Below are positions 19,246 to 28,455 of a stretch of DNA of 64,000 bases, in pieces. Source of the DNA: Pseudomonas sp. QS1027 (GTDB lineage: Bacteria > Pseudomonadota > Gammaproteobacteria > Pseudomonadales > Pseudomonadaceae); contig NZ_PHSU01000039.1 in NCBI RefSeq assembly GCF_002814235.1, positions 62,001 through 126,000 of the forward strand, written 5' to 3'. Under the pieces are notes generated by a model. It was given only the letters and a program-made list of their open reading frames with translations. It was not told where the DNA came from and ran no database searches. How positions within the stretch are numbered: position 1 is the first letter of the stretch; every line of letters begins with the position of its first letter. The position numbers and the translations under genes were made by a program.

Positions 19246-20595
19246 TCAGTGGGTGGCGCCGCTGAACCAGCCGTCATTGCGCCGCAGCTTCACGGCATAG
19301 AGTCCCAGGGTCAGGCTGCGCAGGGCCATGAACAGCAGGAAACTTATCCACAGGCCGTGATTGCCAAAGCGGCTCAGCCACCAGGCGCAAGGCAGGCTGA
19401 GGAGTACGCTGAGCAGCATGCTGTCGCGCATTTCCCGGGCGCGGGTGGCACCAATGAACAGGCCGTCGAGCAGGTAGCTCCAGACCGCGATCAGCGGCAA
19501 CAGCGCCAGGTAAGGCAGGTAGCCGAAGGCAATCTCGCGCACGCTGGGGATATCGGTCTGCAGGCTGACGAACAGGTGGCCGCCGAGCAGGAACAGCAGT
19601 GCGAAGCCCAGGCTTGCCAGCAGCGACCAACCGGCCGCGACCACCAGGGAACGCCGCAGCGTGTCGCGATCGCGGGCGCCGATGGCATGGCCACAGAGCG
19701 CCTCCACGGCATGGGCCAGTCCGTCCAGGGCGTGGGCGGTGAGCAGCAGGCCATTGAGCAGCAGGGCGTTGGCCGCGACGGTGGCATCGCCCAGGCGTGC
19801 GCCCTGGACGGTGATCAGGAAAAACACCGATTGCAGCGCCATGCTGCGAATGAAGATATCGCGGTTCACCGTCAGCAACGGGCGCCAGCTCTGCCATAGC
19901 TTGAGTGCTGCCCAGGCGATCTGCCCGGGGTAGGCGCGCAGGGCCTTGCCGGTCAGGCTCAGGCCGAGCAGGGCGCCGGTCCATTCGGCGATCACCGAGG
20001 CCCGGGCCGAACCGACCACACCCCAGTCCAGCCCGAGGACAAACCAAAGGTTCAGGGCAATATTCACCAGGTTGGTGGTCAGCAAAATGGCCAGCGGTGC
20101 GCGGGCGTTCTGGGTGCCGAGAAACCAGCCGACCAGGGCATAGCTGGCCAGCGCCGCCGGCAGCCCGAAGAGCCGGATGTGGAAGAAGTCCAGGGTCAAT
20201 TCGTGCAACTCGGGCGAGGGTTGTATGAAGGTCAGCGCCACTTGGCTGAACGGCACGGCGATGGCCCCCAGGAACAGCGCCAGCACCAGGCTCAGCAGCA
20301 GTCCCTGGGTGAGCACCTGGCGCAATGCCGCGCCGTCTCCACGTCCGGCGGCCTGTGCGGCGAAACCGGTGGAGCCCATGCGCAGGAAACCCATGGCCCA
20401 GGCGAGAAAGATATACAGGCTGGCCCCGACCGCCACTGCACCGAGTTGGTGGGCGTGGGGCAAGTGGCCGATCACGCTGCTGTCGACCAGGGCCACCAGG
20501 GGGACGGATATATTCGACAGGATCATGGGCGCGGCGAGCGCCCAGACCCGACGGTGAGTCGGGCGGTCTCGCCAGTCAGCGATCAGGGGGGACAT
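19246..20595 (-). CDS. MATE family efflux transporter (DinF type)
   Basis: A 449-residue protein with about 12 membrane helices in two homologous halves. The N-terminal half has LAAPMILSNISVPLVALVDS and GFLRMGSTGFAAQAAG, typical of the DinF branch of the MATE superfamily, which uses proton or sodium gradients to export cationic compounds. The substrate is unknown. It is a stand-alone gene on the minus strand, 33 bp after a small membrane protein gene in the same direction, so the two may be co-transcribed. Confidence 0.9.
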   Translation of the reverse strand: MSPLIADWRDRPTHRRVWALAAPMILSNISVPLVALVDSSVIGHLPHAHQLGAVAVGASLYIFLAWAMGFLRMGSTGFAAQAAGRGDGAALRQVLTQGLLLSLVLALFLGAIAVPFSQVALTFIQPSPELHELTLDFFHIRLFGLPAALASYALVGWFLGTQNARAPLAILLTTNLVNIALNLWFVLGLDWGVVGSARASVIAEWTGALLGLSLTGKALRAYPGQIAWAALKLWQSWRPLLTVNRDIFIRSMALQSVFFLITVQGARLGDATVAANALLLNGLLLTAHALDGLAHAVEALCGHAIGARDRDTLRRSLVVAAGWSLLASLGFALLFLLGGHLFVSLQTDIPSVREIAFGYLPYLALLPLIAVWSYLLDGLFIGATRAREMRDSMLLSVLLSLPCAWWLSRFGNHGLWISFLLFMALRSLTLGLYAVKLRRNDGWFSGATH

Positions 20596-20628
20596 GCGGG
20601 CTCCTTGAAAGAGCGAGCATTGTAGCGA

Positions 20629-20922
20629 CTAGTGAACGACCCAGCTCAACAGCCAGAGCCCGAGCACCAGCCAGATGATGCCGAGGATGATCGAGGCCCG
20701 CATGAAGGCGCGGATCGCCGAGTAGAGCAGCATCAGGCCCAGGATCAGGATCAGGATGCTGAAGAACGAGGGGCTCATGCCCAGGGAGCGGGCGAAGCCG
20801 TCGATAAAGTTACCGCCGGCATGGGTCAGCGCATGGAAAAAGCTGCTGAGGCCATCAATGATAAAGCGGATCACCGAGCCTAGTGCCTGGCCCAGCCATT
20901 CAAAAAAACTTTCTACCTGCAT
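20629..20922 (-). CDS. Small conserved membrane protein
   Basis: A 97-residue protein. An amphipathic N-terminal half (MQVESFFEWLGQALGSVIRF) precedes two membrane helices, FFSILILILGLMLLYSAI and ASIILGIIWLVLGLWLL, ending at a WVVH C-terminus. Its function is unknown; similar short proteins are found in pseudomonads beside MATE transporters (remembered, not searched). It lies 33 bp upstream of the MATE gene on the same strand. Confidence 0.7.
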   Translation of the reverse strand: MQVESFFEWLGQALGSVIRFIIDGLSSFFHALTHAGGNFIDGFARSLGMSPSFFSILILILGLMLLYSAIRAFMRASIILGIIWLVLGLWLLSWVVH

Positions 20923-21011
20923 AGGTACCCCTGATGAATAAGCCGACTAGTGCGCGGCACTAGCAGGGAGCAGGTTTTACAGGCGCACCCGAAGGTTGTC
21001 CAGACAGTCCA

Positions 21012-21428
21012 TCAAGAAGGGTTGACCAGATGCATCCTGGGCTGCGGAAACAGGTTGTTGAGGGTTTCCAGCAGGCGCACGTGGTAGATGGGTTTACGGA
21101 ACAGGTCCAGCACCTGGAGCCGCAGCATATCGCTGACGTCGTCCATGTCGGCATGGCCGGACGTGACGATCACTGGCAGGTGCTGGCGCGAGGTGTGTTC
21201 ACGCAGGCGCTTGATCAGCGACATGCCGCTTTCTTCCGGCATGCGCAGGTCTGTGATCACCAGGGCGATATCCGGGTGATGGGTCAGGTGCGAGAGCGCC
21301 AGCTTGACCGAGGTGGCGGTGAAGCAGCAAAAGCCCTCCCCCTCCAGCAACTCGGCCAATTCGAGCAGGGCGTCCTCTTCGTCGTCCACGAGGAGGAGCT
21401 GTTGGCGTGGGGGGGAAGAGGCGTTCAT
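21012..21428 (-). CDS. Stand-alone response regulator receiver protein
   Basis: A 138-residue protein that is a single receiver domain with no output domain. The acidic pair is in LLVDDEEDALLELAELL, the phospho-acceptor in ALVITDLRMPEESG, the conserved Thr/Ser in VIVTSGHAD and the lysine in LFRKPIYH. The ATG at 21428 is chosen because the upstream frame crosses the intergenic region. It lies 70 bp downstream of flp on the same strand, at the edge of the Tad locus, so it may take part in PprA/PprB phosphotransfer or Tad control. Confidence 0.85.
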   Translation of the reverse strand: MNASSPPRQQLLLVDDEEDALLELAELLEGEGFCCFTATSVKLALSHLTHHPDIALVITDLRMPEESGMSLIKRLREHTSRQHLPVIVTSGHADMDDVSDMLRLQVLDLFRKPIYHVRLLETLNNLFPQPRMHLVNPS

Positions 21429-21498
21429 GGGACCATACCTGTCACTGAGTTCGTTTCTTAGTGTAGCGCCTCTTTGTTCAGACGAGGTCAGGGTTCTG

Positions 21499-21693
21499 TC
21501 AGGTGGAAACGACGGCGGCTTCGATAGCATTAAAGATGGCGGTGATCCGGGTGCCGATGGGGCCGATGAAAGCGGCAATCACAACCGCGACCATCGCGGC
21601 TACGATGGCATATTCAATACCGGAGGCGCCGTCTTTTTCCTGCAGGAATATCTGCAGTTTTACAACCAGTTTGAGGATCGCTTCATGCAACAT
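21499..21693 (-). CDS. flp: Flp type IVb pilin
   Basis: A 64-residue prepilin. The leader MLHEAILKLVVKLQIFLQEKDG ends with glycine at 22; cleavage before A23 would leave ASGIEYAIVAAMVAVVIAAF, with Glu at mature position 5 and Tyr at 6, the Flp hallmark. The hydrophobic helix forms the fibre core. An AAGGAG ribosome site precedes the ATG. It is divergent from the rcpC-tad operon across a 308-bp AT-rich promoter region. FppA (30457-30927) is the expected leader peptidase. Confidence 0.95.
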   Translation of the reverse strand: MLHEAILKLVVKLQIFLQEKDGASGIEYAIVAAMVAVVIAAFIGPIGTRITAIFNAIEAAVVST

Positions 21694-22001
21694 CTGGTTT
21701 CTCCTTGCGCTGGGAAAGCGCCGTTGCAGCAGGCTCGCGAAACGATTTGCCTAGCTCATCATCAGCATTGTCAACAACACGCCGCTCTACAACTGTAAGA
21801 ACGGTTTAATTACAAAGTATTAGTTCAAGGAGTGATGGCAAAAAAACAGTTTTTTTCCATTCTTTCGAGAGGTATTTTTCGATCGGTAATGGCGTTTTGT
21901 CCTAGCTGCGCTACCGTCCAATAGCGAAATAGTTGATGTTCATAGCTGCCTGATTGCGAAGGTTTCATGGCCTTGGGCGTAGCAGGATAGGGAGAGCCGT
22001 C
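21694..22001. promoter_or_regulatory. Divergent flp / rcpC promoter region
   Basis: A 308-bp gap, clearly AT-richer than its flanks, that must hold the promoter of flp (minus) and probably of the rcpC-tadD operon (plus). An A-tract/T-tract palindrome AAAAAAACAGTTTTTTT lies at 21840-21856. In P. aeruginosa, PprB activates the equivalent promoters; I cannot point to a defined PprB site here. Confidence 0.55.
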
Positions 22002-22952
22002 GTGAACAGTCGCGTTACCATGGGGCTGGCCGCCCTGTTCTTGATCGCGGCCATTGTGGTCGGTTATTGGGGCTTGAGGCTGAGCCGTCAGCCGGCACCT
22101 GCGGCGCCAGCCAACGCGCCGGTGGCCACATCCGTGGATAAAACCGTGGGCGGCGCGGAGGATGCGATCCGTCAGTCGGTGGTGGTACTGGCCCATGATG
22201 TTCCCCCTTTTGTTCCCCTGACGGCGGCCGACCTGACCGTCGAACGGCTGCGTACCGCACCGGCCGGCAGCCTGAGCTCCCTGCAACAGGCCGTGGACCG
22301 CATTCCCTGGCGCCCCTTGAAGGCGGGCACCTGGCTCAGCGACGAGAGTTTCGAGTCCGGCGGCCCCCTGGCACGGATGATCCGTCCCGATGAGCGCGCC
22401 CTGGCGGTCGCCGTGGATGAGGTCATCGGCGCCGGCGGCCAGTTGACGCCGGGGGACTACGTCGATGTCCTGCTGTTCCTGCGCCAGGATGCCGGCAACC
22501 CGCAGCAGTCGGCACAGGTGGTGGTGCCGGCGATGCGCTTGCTCAGTGTCGGCGACCAGCTCGGGCTGACCAACGATGGTTTGCCGAGCGCTCCGTCGTC
22601 CGCTACCGACGTACGCCTGCGCCAGGCCCCGAGCCCCGGCAACGCCCGCACGGTGGTGCTGGCCGTGCCGCAAGTGCTGCTCAGCCGCCTGATGCTCGCC
22701 ACCCAGGTCGGTACGCTACGCCTGGCGGTTCGCAGCGCCGACGAGCATCTGTTGCCCCGTTACTGGGCCGGGGAGAGCGCCGCCGCCAGCATCGAAAGCG
22801 CCAATCACAGTTTGTTCCAGTTCAACCAGCTGGCCATGGCCGGTGTGCCCAGGGGCCAGGCAACCGCGGCTCCCGGGGCGCTTTCCGGTGCGGCGAAAAG
22901 CCGGGGAATCGAAGTGATCCGCGGTAATCAAGTCAGTCAACAAACGCCCTGA
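22002..22952 (+). CDS. rcpC: Tad pilus assembly protein RcpC/CpaB
   Basis: A 316-residue protein with one N-terminal membrane anchor (GLAALFLIAAIVVGYWGLRL) and SAF-type beta-clip domains in the periplasm (VVVLAHDVPPFVPLTAADL; GARMI-like ARMIRPDERALAVAVDEV, then LTPGDYVDVLL). I start at GTG 22002 because GGGAGAG lies eight bases upstream; ATG 22020 is an alternative. RcpC is thought to link the secretin to the inner-membrane complex. It is the first gene of the rcpC-rcpA-tadZABCD operon. Confidence 0.92.
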   Translation: MNSRVTMGLAALFLIAAIVVGYWGLRLSRQPAPAAPANAPVATSVDKTVGGAEDAIRQSVVVLAHDVPPFVPLTAADLTVERLRTAPAGSLSSLQQAVDRIPWRPLKAGTWLSDESFESGGPLARMIRPDERALAVAVDEVIGAGGQLTPGDYVDVLLFLRQDAGNPQQSAQVVVPAMRLLSVGDQLGLTNDGLPSAPSSATDVRLRQAPSPGNARTVVLAVPQVLLSRLMLATQVGTLRLAVRSADEHLLPRYWAGESAAASIESANHSLFQFNQLAMAGVPRGQATAAPGALSGAAKSRGIEVIRGNQVSQQTP

Positions 22953-22974
22953 TCTGTCAGCAAGGAAGTCGCGG

Positions 22975-24201
22975 ATGAGTCGATGTGTGTCGAGATTCAA
23001 ACCCATGATCGTGGCCCTGCTACTGGGCGGCCTGGGCTGCGATGTCGCCCTGGCGGTGCCGGGCGGTTGTGCCGGCCTGGGCCCGTTGCCCGCCGTGCTG
23101 GAAGTCGGCGAAGGCCTGCAACAGGAACTGCGCTCGCCAGCGGCGATCACCCGTCTGGCGGTGGGCGATGCAAAAATCGCCGATGTGCACCCCAACGGTA
23201 ATAATGCTTTCCTGCTTACCGGCATGACCCCCGGCGCCACCAGCCTGATGGTCTGGACCGCCTGCGCCAGCGAGCCGCGCCAGAGCATGGTGTTTGTCCA
23301 GGGCAAGGCCACGGCGAGCCTGACCACGGCGTCCGTATCGCCTTCGATGGACCCGTCCCTGCCGATCCAGGTGCAGACCGATATTCGTTTCGTCGAAGTC
23401 AACCGGACCAAGCTCAAGGAGGCGGGGACGGCGATTTTCGGCCAGGGCGGCAACTACCTGTTCGGTTCCCCGGGCACAGTCGCGACCAATGTCACCCCCG
23501 GCCCAGTCTCTGGTGGGCAGTCACCGGACAGCACCAACTTCAACATCGGTTTCGGCGGTGGGCGGGTCAAGGCCCTGATCAATGCCCTGGAAGGCAGCGG
23601 CTTTGCCTACACCTTGGCGCGTCCGAGCCTGGTTGCCCTGAGCGGGCAGAGCGCGAGTTTTCTCGCCGGCGGCGAGATCCCGATTCCGGTACCGAGTTCT
23701 GGCAGCAACACTGTCTCGATCGAGTACAAGGAGTTCGGTATCCGCCTGACCCTGACCCCGACGGTGATCAGCCGCAACCGCATCGCCCTGAAAGTGGCGC
23801 CCGAGGTCAGTGCGCTGGACTACAGCAACGCCGTGACCATTTCCGGTACGCCGGTGCCGGCGCTGACGATCCGCCGCACCGACACCAGCATTTCCCTGGC
23901 CGATGGCGAAAGTTTTGTCATCAGCGGCCTGATCAGCACCAGCAACAGTTCGCAGATCAACAAGTTGCCGGGCCTGGGCGATATCCCGGTGCTGGGGGCA
24001 TTTTTCCGCAACTCGAGCATGAAGCGCGAGGAGCAGGAGTTGCTGATGATCGTCACGCCGCACCTGGTCCAGCCCCTGGCGGCGGATGCGCGGTTGCCCA
24101 GCCTGCCAGGGGAGAAATTGCGCGAATACGATCCGAACTGGTTCCGCCTGTTCTTCCTCGATAACGGCAACTACGATCGCCGCAGCGGGTTATCAAAATG
24201 A
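22975..24201 (+). CDS. rcpA: Tad pilus secretin RcpA/CpaC
   Basis: A 408-residue outer-membrane secretin of the type II/III family that forms the pilus exit channel. A signal peptide (to about residue 27, ALAVPGG) precedes an N-terminal BON/N0-like domain (LEVGEGLQQELRSPAAITRLAVGD) and the secretin domain (ALEGSGFAYTLARPSL, GGEIPIPVPSSG, EYKEFGIRLTLTPTV, GDIPVLGAFFR). An AAGGAAG ribosome site precedes the ATG. The stop overlaps the tadZ start by 4 bp. Confidence 0.95.
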   Translation: MSRCVSRFKPMIVALLLGGLGCDVALAVPGGCAGLGPLPAVLEVGEGLQQELRSPAAITRLAVGDAKIADVHPNGNNAFLLTGMTPGATSLMVWTACASEPRQSMVFVQGKATASLTTASVSPSMDPSLPIQVQTDIRFVEVNRTKLKEAGTAIFGQGGNYLFGSPGTVATNVTPGPVSGGQSPDSTNFNIGFGGGRVKALINALEGSGFAYTLARPSLVALSGQSASFLAGGEIPIPVPSSGSNTVSIEYKEFGIRLTLTPTVISRNRIALKVAPEVSALDYSNAVTISGTPVPALTIRRTDTSISLADGESFVISGLISTSNSSQINKLPGLGDIPVLGAFFRNSSMKREEQELLMIVTPHLVQPLAADARLPSLPGEKLREYDPNWFRLFFLDNGNYDRRSGLSK

Positions 24202-25385
24202 GCCAGAGCCTGAGCCAGACCTTTCTGGCAATCACCCGCAACAGCACGGACCTGGAATGGCTGCAGGGCGCGCTGGCGCCCCTGGGGCAGGTGGTCAGCG
24301 CCGGCGGTAGCCTCGACGAGTTGCTCTCGCTGGTGGATGTCACCTTTGCCGGCCTGATCTTTGTCGGCCTGGACCGGGAAAACCTGGTGGCCCAGAGCGC
24401 CCTGATCGAGGGGGTGCTGGAGGCCAAGCCGATGCTGGCGATCGTCGCGCTCGGCGACGGCATGGATAACCAGTTGGTACTCAATGCGATGCGCGCCGGT
24501 GCGCGGGATTTTGTCGCCTACGGTTCGCGCTCCAGCGAAGTGGCCGGCCTGGTTCGGCGCCTGAGCAAGCGCCTGCCGGCGGTGACCCCAAGTGCACAAC
24601 TGGGTGGTTTCACCGTGTTGTATGGTGCCCAGGGCAATGCCGAGGGCGCCTTGCTCGCCAGCCATCTGGCGCTGGTGGTGCAGAAGAGCGGCCAGCAGAC
24701 CCTGTTGCTGGACCTGGGCCTGCCCCGGGGCGACAGTCTGGCGCTGCTGGGGCTGGAAAGCTCGTTCCATTTCGGCGATGCCCTGCGCCATCTGCGCCGT
24801 CTCGACGCGACCCTGATGGACAGCGCCTTTACCAGCGCTGAAGCGGGCCTGCGCATCCTCGCCTACTCCAGCACCGACGAACCCCTCAAGCGCACCAGTG
24901 CGGCGGAGTTGTACATGCTGCTCAGTGCCCTGCGCCAACATTTCCAGCATATCGTCGTCAACCTGGTCGGGCAGCCCGACAGCGAGGCCTTGCGGACCTT
25001 TGTCAGCCATTGCGACAAGCTGCTCTGGTACACCGACCAGAATGTGCTCGATTGCCGACGCAGCCTCGCGGTGCTCAATCTCTGGCGGGAAAAAGGCATG
25101 AAGCTCGATCACGCCCGCTTGCTGGTCGACCGCTACCTGCGCGGTGTTTCCCCCGATTCGGAAACCCTCGGCAAGACGTTCGGCCTGGAGGTGATTGCCG
25201 TGCTGCCGTACAACCCGGACATTCGTCTGAATGCGAAGAACCAGGGCCAGACGCTGTTCGAGCTGTCGCCCCGGGAAGCCCTGACCCAAGGCCTGAAAAG
25301 CCTCGGCGAGCGCCTGGCGAAACGTTCCCAGGGCCTGACCAAGACCTCCGAAGGCTGGTTCAATCGGCTCTGGGGGCATAAGTAA
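24198..25385 (+). CDS. tadZ: Tad pilus assembly protein TadZ/CpaE
   Basis: A 395-residue protein of the ParA/MinD superfamily that localises the Tad machine to a pole. The N-terminal 130 residues form a receiver-like domain (FAGLIFVGLDRENLV). The ATPase-like domain starts at about 133 (LGGFTVLYGAQGNAEGALLA). The Walker A equivalent GAQGNAEGA lacks the lysines of the KGGxGKT type, as in several TadZ proteins, so ATP hydrolysis is doubtful. It overlaps rcpA by 4 bp and tadA by 1 bp. Confidence 0.92.
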   Translation: MSQSLSQTFLAITRNSTDLEWLQGALAPLGQVVSAGGSLDELLSLVDVTFAGLIFVGLDRENLVAQSALIEGVLEAKPMLAIVALGDGMDNQLVLNAMRAGARDFVAYGSRSSEVAGLVRRLSKRLPAVTPSAQLGGFTVLYGAQGNAEGALLASHLALVVQKSGQQTLLLDLGLPRGDSLALLGLESSFHFGDALRHLRRLDATLMDSAFTSAEAGLRILAYSSTDEPLKRTSAAELYMLLSALRQHFQHIVVNLVGQPDSEALRTFVSHCDKLLWYTDQNVLDCRRSLAVLNLWREKGMKLDHARLLVDRYLRGVSPDSETLGKTFGLEVIAVLPYNPDIRLNAKNQGQTLFELSPREALTQGLKSLGERLAKRSQGLTKTSEGWFNRLWGHK

Positions 25386-26656
25386 TGGCGGAGAAACTGT
25401 TCGGCGGCCAGTCCCGCGGCGGGGCCGGCAATACCGACCACGACGGCCTGAAACTGGTGCTGCATCGCTACATCATCGATGCCATCGAGGAGTCGGGAAA
25501 GAATCTGTTGGAGGGTTCGCGCCAGGCCCTGGCGCAGTTTGTCATCGACAAGGTCGGCGAGTACGTCTCGCGGTTGCACCTGGCGGTGTCGCGTTATGAG
25601 ATGGAGCGGCTGGCGGAGGAGATCGTCGACGAGCTCACCGGTTTCGGACCGCTGGAGGTGCTGCTGCGCGACAGTTCGGTGACCGAGATCCTGGTCAACG
25701 GTCCGCACCGGGTGTTTATCGAGCGCGACGGTGTCCTGCACCAGAGCGACCTGCGGTTTATCGACGACCATCACGTGGAGCGGGTGATCCAGCGGATTCT
25801 CGCGCCCCTGGGCCGGCGCCTGGACGAGTCCTCGCCGATGGTCGATGCGCGGATGCCCGATGGCAGCCGGGTCAATGCGATCATTCCGCCGATTGCCCTC
25901 GATGGCCCGTGCCTGTCGGTACGGAAATTTCGCAAGGACATGCTCAAGAGCAGCGACCTGATGGCAATGCAGACCATCGACCAGTCGATTTTCGAGTTTA
26001 TCCAGCTGGCCGTGGGCAAGCGCTGCAATATCCTCATCAGCGGCGGCACCGGCACCGGCAAGACCACCCTGTTGAATATCCTCAGCCAGTTGATCAACCC
26101 CCATGAACGCCTGGTCACCATCGAGGATGTGGCCGAATTGCAACTCAATCACCCCCATGTGGTGCGCCTGGAAACCCGTCCGCCGAATGCCGAGGGGCAT
26201 GGCGAAGTGAAGTCCAGCGACCTGATCCGCAATGCCCTGCGGATGCGCCCCGACCGGATCATCCTCGGCGAGATTCGCGGCGTGGAAGTACTCGACGTGC
26301 TCACGGCGATGAACACCGGCCACGACGGCTCGATGAGCACCGTGCACGCCAACAACGCCCAGGATGCCCTGTTGCGTCTGGAAACGCTGGTGGGGCTGAC
26401 GGGGCGGCAGATCGGTGAAAAGACCTTGCGGCAGATGATCTGCGCGGCACTCGATGTGGTGATCCAGCTGGCCCGCCTGCCCGACGGCCGTCGCTGTGTC
26501 AGCGAGGTGGTAGAGGTGCTGGATGTGCGCGAGGACATCTATGTCACCAACACCCTGTTCCGCCTGGACCGGCGCTCCGGTTTCGGTTTCCTGCGCGATG
26601 CGGTGAACCCGGGCGGCGAAAAGCTGCGCCGCGACGCACCCATGACCTTTGGTTGA
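25385..26656 (+). CDS. tadA: Tad pilus secretion ATPase TadA/CpaF
   Basis: A 423-residue hexameric ATPase that powers Flp assembly. After an N-terminal helical domain come the GFGPLE and SVTEILVNGP blocks, Walker A ISGGTGTGKTTLLN (about 218-231), the Asp box (TIEDVAELQL), Walker B (PDRIILGEIRG) and the His box (HDGSMSTVHANN). All catalytic motifs are present. The start codon shares one base with the tadZ stop. TadB and TadC, its membrane partners, follow. Confidence 0.97.
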   Translation: MAEKLFGGQSRGGAGNTDHDGLKLVLHRYIIDAIEESGKNLLEGSRQALAQFVIDKVGEYVSRLHLAVSRYEMERLAEEIVDELTGFGPLEVLLRDSSVTEILVNGPHRVFIERDGVLHQSDLRFIDDHHVERVIQRILAPLGRRLDESSPMVDARMPDGSRVNAIIPPIALDGPCLSVRKFRKDMLKSSDLMAMQTIDQSIFEFIQLAVGKRCNILISGGTGTGKTTLLNILSQLINPHERLVTIEDVAELQLNHPHVVRLETRPPNAEGHGEVKSSDLIRNALRMRPDRIILGEIRGVEVLDVLTAMNTGHDGSMSTVHANNAQDALLRLETLVGLTGRQIGEKTLRQMICAALDVVIQLARLPDGRRCVSEVVEVLDVREDIYVTNTLFRLDRRSGFGFLRDAVNPGGEKLRRDAPMTFG

Positions 26657-26668
26657 GGAGGGGCGCCG

Positions 26669-27556
26669 ATGTTCGTTTCCGTGCTGCTCGGCCTGATCAG
26701 CCTGCTGTTGCTGGTGCTGTCGATACGCTTGTTCTACACCAGTCTGCGCAAGACTGGCCGCGAGCGGGTGTTGAGCCGCCTGGGCCAGGGCCAGCCGGTC
26801 CTGGCGCCGGTGACCCAGACCACGAAGAGCCACCTGGATCGCCTGTTTGTACGGGCCGGCCTGAATCGCCCCGGCGAGCGGCAAGGCTTGTGGCTGGGAG
26901 TCTGGGCATTGCTGGTGCTGCTCGGCGGTGCGCAGGCCGGTGGCATCGGACTGTTGCTGATGCTGGTGCTGCCGCCCCTGGTCTTGCACCTGTATCTGGC
27001 CTGGCGCTACCGGCGGCGTGTGCGGCGGATGGTCGAGCAACTGCCGTCCCTGCTCGATCACGCGGTGCGCAGTCTCAAGTCGGGGCGAACCCTGGCCGAT
27101 GCGATCCTGGGAGGGATCGAGGCATCCGCCGATCCCCTGCGTGAAGCCATGGGCCGGGTACGGCGCAATGTCGAGTTGGGAGTCGGTCTGGCGGAGGCGG
27201 TGCATGACTTCGCCGAATTCTACGAGCGTCACGAGTTCCGTTTCCTGGCCTTGGGGTTGAAGGTCAACCATCGCTACGGTGGCAACGCCAGCGAGTTGCT
27301 GGAAAACCTGATCAAGCTGATCCGCGAGCGTGAACAGGGCGCCCGGCAACTGAGCGCGATGACCGGCGAAACCCGCCTGACCGCCGTGGTGCTGGGGCTG
27401 CTGCCGGTGGGCATGGTGGGCTTTTTCCTGGTCACCAACCCGGGCTATCTGCTGCACATGTGGGATGACGCCAGCGGACAGCGAATGTTGCTGATGGCGT
27501 TCGGCTTGCAGGTGTTCGGTTGCCTGGCGCTGTGGCGCATGTTGCGGAGCGTGTGA
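26669..27556 (+). CDS. tadB: Tad inner-membrane platform protein TadB
   Basis: A 295-residue type II secretion F-domain protein. An N-terminal membrane helix (FVSVLLGLISLLLLVLSI), central helices (ALLVLLGGAQAGGIGLLLMLVLPPLVLHLYL), the cytoplasmic T2SSF domain (VEQLPSLLDHAVRSLKSGRTLADAI) and a C-terminal helix pair are visible. With TadC it forms the platform on which TadA acts. It starts 12 bp after tadA with a GAGGAG ribosome site. Confidence 0.94.
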   Translation: MFVSVLLGLISLLLLVLSIRLFYTSLRKTGRERVLSRLGQGQPVLAPVTQTTKSHLDRLFVRAGLNRPGERQGLWLGVWALLVLLGGAQAGGIGLLLMLVLPPLVLHLYLAWRYRRRVRRMVEQLPSLLDHAVRSLKSGRTLADAILGGIEASADPLREAMGRVRRNVELGVGLAEAVHDFAEFYERHEFRFLALGLKVNHRYGGNASELLENLIKLIREREQGARQLSAMTGETRLTAVVLGLLPVGMVGFFLVTNPGYLLHMWDDASGQRMLLMAFGLQVFGCLALWRMLRSV

Positions 27557-27557
27557 G

Positions 27558-28445
27558 ATGGCGATCCTGGCCAGTGTGCTGTTGTTGCTTGCCGCCTTGA
27601 CCCTGGTGGTCGGCCCGGTGTTGCAGCAGCGTCGGCGCGAACGGGCGGTGAGCCAGCGCCTGCAAGGCCAGATGAGTCGCGACAACCGCCTCGGCAGCCT
27701 GTTGCGCAGGCTGGGTGAGTCGCGTTTTGGCCAGCGTTCGATCAGCCTCGACAGCGAAACCCAGACGCTGCTCAATCGGCTCGGTTGGCGCAAGGCCAGC
27801 CAGCGCTCGCTGTTCGCTGCCAGCCAGATCGCGATCCCGCTGCTGGCGCTGAGTATCGTGTCGCTGGCGGAAGGGGTGCTGTTCCCCAGTATTGCCTCGC
27901 CGTGGATCGTGCCACTCATGGCCCTGGCTGGTGGCTACCTGTTTCCCAAACGCCTGCTGGTGGTGCTCGCTCAGCGCCGGCAGAAACAGATTGTCCATGA
28001 GGTCTCGACCTTCATTCCGTTGCTGCGGATCCTCTTCGAGTCGGGCATGGCGGTGGAACAGGCCTTGCGCGTGCTCTCCCAGGAGGGGCAGGCGCTGCTG
28101 CCGGTGGTGACCGGGGAGCTGCGGCTGGTACTGGCGCGGGTCGATTCGGGCCTGGAACTGGGGGAAGAATTGAGCAAGGTGGCGAGCCTGCTGGAGGTGG
28201 ATGAGTTCGACGATATCTGCGTGATTCTCCAGCAGTTGATCCATCAGGGCGGCGGGGCGATGAAGTCGTTGCTGGCGCTCAAGCAAGTGCTCGACGACCG
28301 GCGTCTGACCCGTCTGCAGGAATACATCTCGAAGATGTCGGCAAAAATGTCGGTGGTGATGATGGTGTTCCTGTTTCCGGCGTTGTTGATCGTCCTTGCC
28401 GGGCCGGGCTTTACCGCCCTGGCCAAGGCCTTTAATGGATTCTAG
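27558..28445 (+). CDS. tadC: Tad inner-membrane platform protein TadC
   Basis: A 295-residue T2SSF-domain membrane protein paralogous to TadB and the same length. It has N-terminal membrane segments, a cytoplasmic F domain (VSTFIPLLRILFESGMAVEQALRV, then LELGEELSKVASLLEVDEFDD) and C-terminal helices (VVMMVFLFPALLIVLAG). It begins one base after the tadB stop and is followed 10 bp later by tadD. Confidence 0.94.
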   Translation: MAILASVLLLLAALTLVVGPVLQQRRRERAVSQRLQGQMSRDNRLGSLLRRLGESRFGQRSISLDSETQTLLNRLGWRKASQRSLFAASQIAIPLLALSIVSLAEGVLFPSIASPWIVPLMALAGGYLFPKRLLVVLAQRRQKQIVHEVSTFIPLLRILFESGMAVEQALRVLSQEGQALLPVVTGELRLVLARVDSGLELGEELSKVASLLEVDEFDDICVILQQLIHQGGGAMKSLLALKQVLDDRRLTRLQEYISKMSAKMSVVMMVFLFPALLIVLAGPGFTALAKAFNGF

Positions 28446-28455
28446 GAGGGGTGGG

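Noticed and set aside
25133..27919. 928-codon minus-strand open frame across the tadZ-tadB genes
   Set aside because: It is antisense to genes with full catalytic motifs; the translation is Gln/Arg/His-rich and low complexity, typical of a high-GC shadow frame.
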